Part shown: positions 1 to 5,469 of the stretch, in pieces
Numbering within the stretch: the first letter of the stretch is position 1
How the letters are laid out: each line of letters opens with the position of its first letter
Translations under genes and position numbers: made by a program
From: Anaerolineae bacterium
Lineage (GTDB): Bacteria; Chloroflexota; Anaerolineae; Aggregatilineales; Aggregatilineaceae
Direction of reading: 5' to 3'
NCBI GenBank assembly: GCA_020848665.1
Contig: JADLHR010000187.1
Span: 1 to 7,815 of the forward strand
Length of the DNA stretch: 7,815 nucleotides
The notes under the pieces: model-generated
What the model was told of the DNA's origin: nothing
The model's input: the letters and a program-made list of their open reading frames with translations, nothing else
Database searches by the model: none

Positions 1-1328
1 ATATGCGGGCGCCCGCGCACGCGCGGAACGGCTGTCTCCGGTCCGGGAGTCGGGCTGGGAGTAGGACTGGGCGACGGCGTAACAGTCGGCGGGGGTGGCG
101 GCTCTGGCGGCAGGATCGCGGGATTGACCGGGCAGGGCCGCGCGCCGCCGTTGAAGCTGCCGCCGCTGGTCAGCGGAACGAGCGCCCCGCTCGCCACGTC
201 GAGCGCGGCCAGGCGCACGTCGCCGGGTCCGCCCACTGAGATCAGCAGCCGCGCCGCGTCAAGCCATGACCACGCGATCGCGGCCCCGTCCCCGGCGCGC
301 AGCGGCACCGGCCCCGGCTGCTCGAAGTCCAGCAGGTACAGGTCGGCGGTCTGCGGATCGGTCAGGTCACCCCATGCGCTGAAGGCGATCCGCACGCCTG
401 CCGGGTCAAAGACCGGCCAGACCTCGTGACCCAGGGAAATCTCCGGCGGCAGGATCGGGAATTCGCCCAGGTCCTCACCCTCGCCCTGCACAATCGTCAG
501 CATCAGCCGCCAATGCTCAGCTTGCTCGGTGGCGACTTCACCCGCGTAGATAACCTGGCGGCCATCCGGTCCCCAGGCGGGCGAGGTCGCGCGGCCCCAG
601 CCGCTGGTCAGCCGTCGCTGGCGGCTGCCGTCGGCGTTCATCAGCCAGATCGCCGGGACGCCTCCGCCGCGCGTCGAGACGAACGCAATCGTGCCGCCGT
701 CCGGGCTGAAGACCGGCGCGAAGTTCATACCCTCTGAATCAGTGAGCGCAATCGGCGCGCCGCTGTCCAGCCGCTGCGCCACGATCTGGAATCGCCCGCT
801 CGTGTCAGAAGCGTAGACCAGCGTCTGACCATCCGGCGAGCAGGCTGGCTCACGCTCGTTCGAGGCGGCGCCGGTCAGCGCGCGGACCGCGCCATCCGGC
901 AGCAGCAGAAAAATGTCTTCCTGGCCGCGCCGGTCGCTGTAGAAGACAAGCGGCGGATCGGGCGGTGTGGGCGTTGAGGTTGGCGGCGCAGGAGTGCTGC
1001 TCGGCGGCGGGAGCGTTGGCGAGGGCTGGGTTGGCGGACGATAGGTCGCGATCGCGGTGTTGGTCTGCTGAATCGCGTCCGGCGACGGGGTGGCCGAGGC
1101 GGTTGGCGTGGCGGTCGGCGTTGTGGTGGGCAGGGGCGTGTACGTAAAGACGGATGTATCGCCCGGCAGCGGCGTATAGCTGGCGACGCGCACCGGGCGC
1201 GCTGGCGTGGTCTGGAACAGGGCTACGTGTGGCGCGGCTGTGGCAGGCGCGCCGCACCCGCTGAGCGCAACGCCCAGGCTCATCAGAGCGGCGGCGAGGG
1301 GCGTTTTCCACGCGCCTGAACGCTTCAC
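1..1328 (-). CDS. PD40 (TolB-like) repeat lipoprotein, C-terminus beyond the window
   Basis: Predicted secreted lipoprotein, probably anchored to the outer face of the membrane. Translation starts at GTG 1328-1326, with AGGAG (1336-1340) 7 nt upstream. The frame stays open to base 1, giving 442 visible residues. Residues 1-25 form a lipoprotein signal peptide: K2/R3, a hydrophobic stretch and lipobox LSGC with Cys25. Residues about 45-125 are a Pro/Thr/Ser-rich linker. Residues about 126-390 carry PD40-type repeats, seen as successive SPDG-like turns (CSPDG, FSPDG, WGPDG, FDPAG), each followed by a hydrophobic strand, as in TolB or WD40-like propellers. A second Pro/Thr linker begins near residue 405 and is cut by the window edge, so another domain may follow. 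Such propellers usually bind proteins or ligands; the partner cannot be told. Family is well supported, precise role unknown. Confidence 0.85.
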   Translation of the reverse strand, partial: MKRSGAWKTPLAAALMSLGVALSGCGAPATAAPHVALFQTTPARPVRVASYTPLPGDTSVFTYTPLPTTTPTATPTASATPSPDAIQQTNTAIATYRPPTQPSPTLPPPSSTPAPPTSTPTPPDPPLVFYSDRRGQEDIFLLLPDGAVRALTGAASNEREPACSPDGQTLVYASDTSGRFQIVAQRLDSGAPIALTDSEGMNFAPVFSPDGGTIAFVSTRGGGVPAIWLMNADGSRQRRLTSGWGRATSPAWGPDGRQVIYAGEVATEQAEHWRLMLTIVQGEGEDLGEFPILPPEISLGHEVWPVFDPAGVRIAFSAWGDLTDPQTADLYLLDFEQPGPVPLRAGDGAAIAWSWLDAARLLISVGGPGDVRLAALDVASGALVPLTSGGSFNGGARPCPVNPAILPPEPPPPPTVTPSPSPTPSPTPGPETAVPRVRGRPH

Positions 1329-1335
1329 GACGACA

Positions 1336-1340
1336 CTCCT
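1336..1340 (-). promoter_or_regulatory. Ribosome binding site for the PD40 lipoprotein
   Basis: AGGAG on the minus strand lies 7 nt before GTG 1328-1326. It fixes the non-ATG start, which is also the start that gives a complete lipoprotein signal peptide. Confidence 0.75.
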
Positions 1341-1391
1341 GCTTCGATGAGACGGCGACGCAGACGGGCACGCGCTCTGGCAGACTTCAGC

Positions 1392-1421
1392 ATTGTAGAA
1401 CAGGTCGCGCCAATCCGACAA
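1392..1421 (-). promoter_or_regulatory. Candidate sigma70-like promoter for the PD40 lipoprotein
   Basis: On the minus strand, TTGTCG (1421-1416) and TACAAT (1397-1392) are separated by 18 nt. The site lies in the 108-nt gap between the TauE/SafE permease stop and the lipoprotein start. This predicts a 5' leader of about 55-60 nt. The match is by eye. Confidence 0.45.
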
Positions 1422-1436
1422 GCGGCGCGGGCTGCG

Positions 1437-2228
1437 CTAAAGCTGGAGCAGGAAGCGCAGGCTGACCACCAGCAGGAACGCGCCATACAACCGCCGGACC
1501 GTGCCCGACGGCAGGCCGAGCGCGAGCCGTGCGCCAAAAAACGCCCCGCCGATCAGCCCGATCGCGACTGCCGCCGATGCCGCGAGCGAGACCATCCCCG
1601 CGTTGTAGTACGAGACCACCGCGCCGATGCTCACCGGCGGCATCAGCGCCGCCAGCGAAGTGCCGACTGCCCGCTTCTGGCTGTAGTGCAGTAACTCGAC
1701 CAGCGCCGGGACGATCACCAGGCCGCCGCCAATGCCGAACAGACCCGCCCCTACGCCGGCCAGCGTCCCGATCGACAGCATCGGCAGCCAATGCGCTTTG
1801 GCGCTGTCACCAGGATGCGATGTTTCAAGACGCGGAGCCGCGCCGCGCCGCTCCGCGAGCAGCTTGCGCGGCTCCAGAAAGCGCCATCCGACGTAGACCA
1901 GGAACGCGCCGTATATGCGCTGCATGGTGTCTTCGGGCAGGTTAAGCGCGATCTCGGCGCCGAAGAATGAGCCGAGCACCAGCCCCAGCGCCAGCATGAT
2001 CGAGGCCATCACGTCGAGCAGCCCGGCGCGGTAGTAGGCCGCCACCGCGAAGATACTCAGCGGCCAGATCAGCACTACCAGCGACGTGCCAACCGCGTTT
2101 TGCAGCTCGAAGCCGAACAGAATCGTCAGCGCCGGGACGATCACAACGCCGCCGCCGATCCCGAACATGCCGGACAGCACGCCCGCCGCAACGCCGACGA
2201 GCAGCAGCGCCAGAGGATAGTCAGGCAT
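1437..2228 (-). CDS. TauE/SafE (TSUP) family membrane permease
   Basis: Integral membrane protein of 263 residues, a usual length for the TauE/SafE (TSUP) family, whose members export or import organosulfur or sulfite-type anions. The protein is an internal duplication with an offset of about 142 residues. FGIGGG(V/L)VIVPAL occurs at 22-34 and 164-176, AVGTSL at 45-50 and 187-192, and FFGA..AL.LP with a following (I/L)YGAFL at 88-110 and 230-252. The two halves are joined by a charged segment at about 119-146. Hydrophobic helices fill the rest. Start ATG 2228-2226 has AGGAG 6 nt upstream. It lies 94 nt downstream of the TIR-like gene. No neighbouring sulfur-metabolism gene is visible, so the substrate is unknown; family assignment is firm. 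Confidence 0.93.
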   Translation of the reverse strand: MPDYPLALLLVGVAAGVLSGMFGIGGGVVIVPALTILFGFELQNAVGTSLVVLIWPLSIFAVAAYYRAGLLDVMASIMLALGLVLGSFFGAEIALNLPEDTMQRIYGAFLVYVGWRFLEPRKLLAERRGAAPRLETSHPGDSAKAHWLPMLSIGTLAGVGAGLFGIGGGLVIVPALVELLHYSQKRAVGTSLAALMPPVSIGAVVSYYNAGMVSLAASAAVAIGLIGGAFFGARLALGLPSGTVRRLYGAFLLVVSLRFLLQL

Positions 2229-2263
2229 CTCACGCTCCTGGGGGTTAGCCGATCCGCCGGCTC

Positions 2264-2291
2264 ATTGTACCGGGCGGTGACCATCGGGCAA
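2264..2291 (-). promoter_or_regulatory. Candidate promoter for the TauE/SafE permease
   Basis: On the minus strand, TTGCCC (2291-2286) and TACAAT (2269-2264) have a 16-nt spacer, placed about 30 nt before the AGGAG of the permease. It lies between the TIR-like stop codon (2323) and the permease start, so the permease may be transcribed independently. Confidence 0.45.
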
Positions 2292-2322
2292 AAAGCGAAT
2301 GACACGCGGGGCCACGAACGGC

Positions 2323-3255
2323 TCAGTGGAATGTCAGGCCGAAGGCCTGCCACAGCACAAGGTAGCCGAGGGTCAGCGCGATCAGGGTGACGATCACGAC
2401 GCTCAGCCACGAGAGCATCCGGGCGATGCGCGCCTGAAGGTTGACCGGGCGCAGGTCCGCATCGGGCGAGCCGGTCGCCAGGTAGCGGAACAGCGCGGCA
2501 GCCTCACGGTCGAGCGTATGGTAGTGGGCGGGGAACCACAGCACGACCTGCGTGCGCGTCATCTGGTAGCGGGCCACCAGCGCGCCCTCATAGGGCATCA
2601 CCCGCAGCGTTTGGCGCGCGCGGCGCGGGTCGAACCACGGAAAGCGCCGCGTGCGTTCGCTGCTCAGCGCGGACGGATCGCCAGGCCGGGACGCGAAGCC
2701 TGCCGCCGCGAAGAATGGCGGCAGCAGCTCGCCCAGCTCGCCTTCATCCAGCACCATCGGCAGCACGTAATTGATCCGCAGGCGGTCGTCGCGCCAGCAG
2801 CGTTCTGCGGGCAGCGAAGACGGCAGCAGATCGGGCTTGAACATCGGGTGCTCATAGGTCAGCGGGCGGATCGGTGCGCCGGTGTCCTTCAGGTGGCGTA
2901 CCATCTCCTCGACCGCCAGCAGAAACGGCTGGCGAAAGTCGATCAGGGCCACGCTTCGCAGCGCCGGAGGCAGCGCGCCGACCTGATGCTGCGCCGCGAC
3001 GACCGTTTTCCCGCTGCTTAGCGCGCGCGTCCAGAGACGGGTTGTCTCCTCGGAAGCGGCGGCGGCAGGTGAGACAAGCAGGATGACGTGCGAAGCATTG
3101 TCAAGCAGCGCAGGGTCCGCCGAAGGAGCCGTCATGCGCGGGTCGGACGGGTCGGGCAGCGGCTCGACGACCATTCCACGCTGCTGAAGCTGGACGATAA
3201 GCTGCGTGGCGAAGGACGCATCCTCTGGGCAAAAGACGACGAAAATGTGACTCAT
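2323..3255 (-). CDS. TIR-like domain protein with C-terminal membrane anchor
   Basis: Predicted protein of 310 residues. The N-terminus (residues 2-9, HIFVVFCP) followed by EDASFATQLI and a helix ending QQRG resembles the first strand and helix of TIR-family folds. Residues 56-64 (HVILLVSP) and 84-88 match later TIR strands. Aligning SPAAAASEE with the usual serine-rich helix puts Leu74 where NADase TIR domains have their catalytic Glu, so activity is doubtful. Residues about 155-265 form a middle domain that I do not recognise. Residues 281-303 are one hydrophobic segment with only about seven residues after it, so this looks like a tail-anchored protein with a cytosolic TIR-like head. Start ATG 3255-3253 has AAAGGAG 7 nt upstream; the reading frame extends further upstream, but only antisense to the dehydrogenase. 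Function unknown; TIR assignment is moderate. Confidence 0.72.
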   Translation of the reverse strand: MSHIFVVFCPEDASFATQLIVQLQQRGMVVEPLPDPSDPRMTAPSADPALLDNASHVILLVSPAAAASEETTRLWTRALSSGKTVVAAQHQVGALPPALRSVALIDFRQPFLLAVEEMVRHLKDTGAPIRPLTYEHPMFKPDLLPSSLPAERCWRDDRLRINYVLPMVLDEGELGELLPPFFAAAGFASRPGDPSALSSERTRRFPWFDPRRARQTLRVMPYEGALVARYQMTRTQVVLWFPAHYHTLDREAAALFRYLATGSPDADLRPVNLQARIARMLSWLSVVIVTLIALTLGYLVLWQAFGLTFH

Positions 3256-3262
3256 GAGCGCG

Positions 3263-3269
3263 CTCCTTT
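3263..3269 (-). promoter_or_regulatory. Strong ribosome binding site for the TIR-like gene
   Basis: AAAGGAG on the minus strand, 7 nt before ATG 3255-3253. It decides the start against the roughly 590-nt in-frame upstream extension. Confidence 0.75.
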
Positions 3270-3310
3270 GCGGCGCGGCGGGTGAGTCTGGTCCCTTGAG
3301 CATGACGCCT

Positions 3311-3339
3311 ATTATGGATGGCGGGCTGCGATCCGACAA
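3311..3339 (-). promoter_or_regulatory. Candidate promoter for the TIR-like gene
   Basis: On the minus strand, TTGTCG (3339-3334), a 17-nt spacer and CATAAT (3316-3311), which has five of six bases of TATAAT. The leader would be about 50 nt. The -35 element is identical to that proposed for the PD40 lipoprotein. Confidence 0.55.
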
Positions 3340-3373
3340 GAACGGGCCATGCAGCGCAGGTCTCAATCGGTTT

Positions 3374-3403
3374 GTGACAGAAGCGCGTGACCTCTGATAG
3401 ACT
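3374..3403 (+). promoter_or_regulatory. Candidate promoter for the hydroxyacid dehydrogenase
   Basis: GTGACA (3374-3379, five of six bases of TTGACA), an 18-nt spacer and TAGACT (3398-3403). It faces away from the TIR-like promoter, and the two -35 elements are about 34 bp apart. The -10 match is modest. Confidence 0.4.
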
Positions 3404-3411
3404 CTGCGTGG

Positions 3412-3430
3412 GCCGGGCGGCGCGCCCGGC
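3412..3430 (+). repeat. Perfect 8-bp inverted repeat at the predicted 5' end of the dehydrogenase mRNA
   Basis: GCCGGGCG (3412-3419) and CGCCCGGC (3423-3430) pair perfectly around a 3-nt loop. It begins about 9 nt after the proposed -10 box and ends 38 nt before the dehydrogenase ATG. It could be a 5'-end mRNA stem-loop or a protein-binding operator. There is no T run after it, so it is not an intrinsic terminator. Confidence 0.5.
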
Positions 3431-3468
3431 GGAATGGCGCTGAGTGACGACAGCGAAAAGAGGACGGT

Positions 3469-4494
3469 ATGCCCGATCGAATCCCGGTGCTGGTGACGAC
3501 CGAGTTCAGCGAGGCACTGCTCGATTCCTTTCGTGCAGTGTCGGATCGCATTCAACTGCATTATTATCCGGCGCGCAGCGTGGAAGACGTGCCCGATAAC
3601 CAGTGGGCACAGGCGGAAGTGCTCTATACCAACGGGCTGGTTCCAGAGCCGGAGCAGGCGCCCCGGCTGCGCTGGATTCAGATGCATTACGCCGGGGTCG
3701 ATCAGCTCATGGATCAGCCGCTCGCCACGTCCGGGACGGTAGTGATCACCAGCACCAGCGGCATCCATGCGACGACGATGGCTGAGTATGCGTTTATGAT
3801 GATGCTGGCCTTCGGCCATCGCCTGCTGATGGCGCTGCGCCTGCAAAGCACGTCAGAGTGGGCATCGGCGGCCAAGCGCGAGTGGCTGGTCCCGCAAGAG
3901 CTGCGCGGCAGCACGCTCGGCGTCGTCGGCTACGGCAGCATCGGGCGCGAGATCGCGCGGCTCGGCAGCGCGTTTGGGATGGATGTGCTGGCGATCAAGC
4001 GTAATGTCCTCGACCCTGCCGACGAGACCGGTTACGCGCTGCCGGGCACCGGCGACCCCGGCGGTACGTACTTCTCGCGGCTCTATCCCCCCGAGGCGCT
4101 GTGCACGATGGTCCGCGACTGTGATTTTGTGGTCGTTGTTACGCCGCTGACCGACGCGACACGGCAGATGTTCGGCGCGGAGGCGTTCGCTGCGATGAAA
4201 CCGACTGCGTTCCTGGTCAACATCGGACGCGGCGGGGTCGTGGACGAAGACGCCCTGCGCACCGCGCTCCAGGAGAGGGCGATTGCTGGCGCGGCGATGG
4301 ACGTGTTCGACGCCGAGCCGCTGCCGGAAGACAGCCCGCTCTGGAAGCTGCCCAACCTGATTATCACGCCGCACATTTCCGGCATGTCGTCTACCTACGC
4401 GGAAAAGGCCGCCGCGCTGTTCGTGGAAAATCTTTCGCGCTATGTGGCGCGCCGCGATCTGCTCAACGTGATCGATCCGGCGCAGGGCTACTAA
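3469..4494 (+). CDS. D-2-hydroxyacid dehydrogenase, NAD(P)-dependent
   Basis: Cytosolic oxidoreductase of 341 residues that interconverts 2-keto acids and D-2-hydroxy acids; the exact substrate is not readable. The Rossmann glycine motif is GYGSIG at 154-159. The catalytic set is visible: Arg254 in NIGRGG, Glu283 in DVFDAEPL and His302 in TPHISG. After the second Rossmann strand the sequence is AIKR (175-178) rather than an acidic residue, which in this family favours NADP(H). Residues about 183-210 form a Gly/Pro-rich insertion between the cofactor strand and the next helix, as I recall from a hydroxyacid dehydrogenase subclade. Length and motif order are normal. Start ATG 3469 has AGAGGA 4 nt upstream. 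It is divergent from the TIR-like gene and is followed 138 nt later by a small helical protein. Glyoxylate/hydroxypyruvate reductase or phosphoglycerate dehydrogenase-like roles are alternatives. Confidence 0.92.
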   Translation: MPDRIPVLVTTEFSEALLDSFRAVSDRIQLHYYPARSVEDVPDNQWAQAEVLYTNGLVPEPEQAPRLRWIQMHYAGVDQLMDQPLATSGTVVITSTSGIHATTMAEYAFMMMLAFGHRLLMALRLQSTSEWASAAKREWLVPQELRGSTLGVVGYGSIGREIARLGSAFGMDVLAIKRNVLDPADETGYALPGTGDPGGTYFSRLYPPEALCTMVRDCDFVVVVTPLTDATRQMFGAEAFAAMKPTAFLVNIGRGGVVDEDALRTALQERAIAGAAMDVFDAEPLPEDSPLWKLPNLIITPHISGMSSTYAEKAAALFVENLSRYVARRDLLNVIDPAQGY

Positions 4495-4533
4495 GGATCG
4501 TGGCCGCGCAACCCCAGCGCGCAGTTCGCGTAG

Positions 4534-4539
4534 TACAAT
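4534..4539 (+). promoter_or_regulatory. Isolated TACAAT -10-like box upstream of the small helical protein
   Basis: TACAAT lies 94 nt before ATG 4633. No convincing -35 element is found 16-18 nt upstream. A TAGTCG direct repeat (TAGTCGTAGTCG) follows at about 4545-4556. The 138-nt gap (4495-4632) shows no terminator, so read-through from the dehydrogenase is also possible. Confidence 0.25.
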
Positions 4540-4632
4540 GTAGATAGTCGTAGTCGATCGTCGTGGCAGCGCATCGCAGCCGGTTCAGCCAGTCTTATCG
4601 GAAACGCAGGAGTTTTTGGAGAGAAAACACCC

Positions 4633-4935
4633 ATGACAAACGCCGAGATGCAGCCGGAAACCACCCCGGCCGCGAAGAAGCAGTCCCCTCTGGGCGCTTT
4701 TCTGAAGCACCAGCAGGCGGCGCTGGAAGAAACCGGCAAGGCCATTGCCTCGCTGTTCCCGCGCGAGTTCCGTGATCACGCGCAGAAGGCGATGGACGAG
4801 AACCGGGCCAGCGTGGAGGTTCTGTGGGATGGCCTGATTGACGGCGTCGAGTCCGGCCTGGACAAGATGCGCGCCAAGGCAAAGGACATCGACCCGGCCC
4901 AGGCTCAGGGCAAGGTCAAAATCGACGTTGAGTAG
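4633..4935 (+). CDS. Small helical protein of unknown function
   Basis: Predicted soluble protein of 100 residues that I do not recognise. Residues 1-17 are polar and Pro/Thr-rich. Residues about 20-86 are almost entirely helix-forming, with heptad-like spacing of hydrophobic residues (for example VEVLWDGLIDGVESGLDKM, 61-79), suggesting a helical bundle or coiled coil. The tail (87-100) is Gln/Lys-rich and ends KVKIDVE. There is no signal peptide, membrane segment or cysteine. The composition is similar in style to phasin-like or apolipoprotein-like helical proteins, but this is only a resemblance. GGAGAG (4618-4623) lies 9 nt before ATG 4633. An intrinsic terminator follows about 50 nt after the stop. 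It may be co-transcribed with the dehydrogenase or have its own promoter. Coding potential is supported by codon-like composition, the ribosome site and the terminator. Confidence 0.75.
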   Translation: MTNAEMQPETTPAAKKQSPLGAFLKHQQAALEETGKAIASLFPREFRDHAQKAMDENRASVEVLWDGLIDGVESGLDKMRAKAKDIDPAQAQGKVKIDVE

Positions 4936-4941
4936 CCCGCG

Positions 4942-4972
4942 CCTGCCGGGCGACTCGCTCTGCCCGGCCAGG
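4942..4972 (+). repeat. GC-rich hairpin in the 3' region of the small helical gene
   Basis: GCCGGGC (4945-4951) pairs with GCCCGGC (4962-4968). The stem extends by CCT/AGG (4942-4944 with 4970-4972) across one bulged base, with a 10-nt loop. No T tract follows on either strand. It sits just 5' of the bidirectional terminator and may protect the 3' end of the mRNA. Confidence 0.4.
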
Positions 4973-4984
4973 TCCACCAAAAAT

Positions 4985-5017
4985 AACGCCCTGGGGGATG
5001 CCCAGGGCGTTTGGTTT
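4985..5017. terminator. Bidirectional intrinsic terminator between convergent genes
   Basis: AACGCCCTGGG (4985-4995) and CCCAGGGCGTT (5001-5011) form a perfect 11-bp stem with a 5-nt loop. On the plus strand it is followed by a T-rich stretch (TTTGGTTT, 5010-5017), ending the small helical gene. On the minus strand the stem is followed by TTATTTTTGG, a better T tract, ending the cold-shock gene whose stop lies about 20 nt before the stem. Confidence 0.88.
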
Positions 5018-5034
5018 ACGAGACGAGAATATGA

Positions 5035-5253
5035 CTAGTTGTTGCCGACGCGCACGACCTCGGCCGCCTGCGGGCCTTTCGGTCCTTCGGTGATCGAAAA
5101 CTCCACCCGCTCGCCTTCTTCCAGGTTGCGATAGCCGCTGCCGGTGATCGCGCTGTAGTGCACGAACACGTCGGGGCCGTTCTCAGGCTGGATGAAGCCG
5201 TAGCCCTTCTGAGCGTTGAACCACTTGACCACGCCGGTGAGACGTTCTGACAT
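5035..5253 (-). CDS. Cold-shock protein (CspA family, single CSD)
   Basis: Cytosolic single-stranded nucleic-acid-binding protein of 72 residues, a typical length for bacterial Csp proteins, which act as RNA chaperones and antiterminators. It is one cold-shock domain. WFNAQKGYGFI (residues 11-21) holds RNP1 and DVFVHYSAI (28-36) holds RNP2, with the aromatic and basic residues that contact RNA present. The end EGPKGPQAAEVVRV (56-69) is also standard. ATG 5253-5251 is chosen because the conserved domain starts there; AAAGGAG lies 10 nt upstream, slightly long. A second in-frame start, GTG 5352-5350 with AAGGAG 8 nt upstream, would add 33 unconserved residues and is less likely. It has its own strong promoter and a long leader, as is common for cold-inducible csp genes. 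The paralogue type cannot be assigned. Confidence 0.95.
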   Translation of the reverse strand: MSERLTGVVKWFNAQKGYGFIQPENGPDVFVHYSAITGSGYRNLEEGERVEFSITEGPKGPQAAEVVRVGNN

Positions 5254-5263
5254 GTTGATGGTA

Positions 5264-5270
5264 CTCCTTT
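5264..5270 (-). promoter_or_regulatory. Ribosome binding site of the cold-shock gene
   Basis: AAAGGAG on the minus strand, 10 nt before ATG 5253-5251. It directly abuts the TAA stop (5272-5270) of a 43-codon upstream ORF; the stop and the Shine-Dalgarno share a base. Confidence 0.65.
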
Positions 5271-5401
5271 TATCCTTCAAACTGAGTGCGCGTGGCGCGG
5301 GCCTGGCCCCGACAAACAATGACGCACCCGGGGCATGTTGGTACGAGTCCACCGGGTGCGCTCCTTGATCGTGCCGGTAATGCCAACAACCTGTTCCACA
5401 T
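5270..5401 (-). other. Possible 43-codon upstream ORF in the cold-shock leader
   Basis: On the minus strand, ATG 5401-5399 opens a 43-residue frame (begins MWNRLLALPA, contains CPGC, ends QFEG) with TAA at 5272-5270. The ATG sits only 5 nt after the proposed -10 box, so the mRNA would be leaderless for this ORF or would just miss it. The frame differs from that of the cold-shock protein. There is no Shine-Dalgarno. A chance ORF in GC-rich DNA is a real alternative. Confidence 0.25.
5323..5360 (-). repeat. Stem-loop in the cold-shock 5' leader
   Basis: CGCACCCGG and CCGGGTGCG (5323-5331 and 5352-5360) are perfect 9-bp inverted repeats around a 20-nt loop. The stem lies mid-leader and covers the G of the alternative GTG start (5352-5350); the loop contains the rest. 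Csp leaders often contain temperature-responsive structures, so a thermosensor role is possible but inferred. Confidence 0.55.
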
Positions 5402-5406
5402 GGTTA

Positions 5407-5435
5407 ATTGTAAACGGAGGCGCAGATGGTGTCAA
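5407..5435 (-). promoter_or_regulatory. Strong sigma70-like promoter of the cold-shock gene
   Basis: On the minus strand, a perfect TTGACA (5435-5430), a 17-nt spacer and TACAAT (5412-5407). This is the best promoter in the window. Transcription starting near 5400 gives a leader of about 147 nt. It lies 35 bp after the stop of the kinase-like gene, so the cold-shock gene is transcribed separately from it. Confidence 0.8.
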
Positions 5436-5469
5436 CGGGTTGCGAGTGCCTTTTGCCTGGCTACTTAGG

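Noticed and set aside
850..1371. Minus-strand 173-codon frame starting near 1371
   Set aside because: It overlaps the lipoprotein in another frame and has an Arg/Ala-rich product. The GTG-started frame has the signal peptide, lipobox and PD40 repeats.
2299..3021. Plus-strand 240-codon frame
   Set aside because: Antisense to the TIR-like gene, Arg/Gln/His-rich, no ribosome site, no domain.
2323..3255. TIR-like gene as part of a defence island
   Set aside because: The neighbours are a permease, a lipoprotein and metabolic or housekeeping genes. No nuclease, STING, SIR2, Argonaute, integrase or toxin gene is present in the window.
3256..3846. N-terminal extension of the TIR-like gene to a start near 3846
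   Set aside because: The extension lies antisense to the dehydrogenase and crosses the divergent promoters. The internal ATG at 3255 has a strong AAAGGAG at the right distance and begins the TIR-like first strand.
4942..4972. GC-rich hairpin as a separate terminator
   Set aside because: No T tract follows on either strand, and a much better terminator lies just downstream.
5254..5352. GTG 5352-5350 as the main cold-shock start
   Set aside because: It would add 33 residues with no relation to cold-shock domains, while 72 residues is the normal family length. Kept only as a possible regulatory start.
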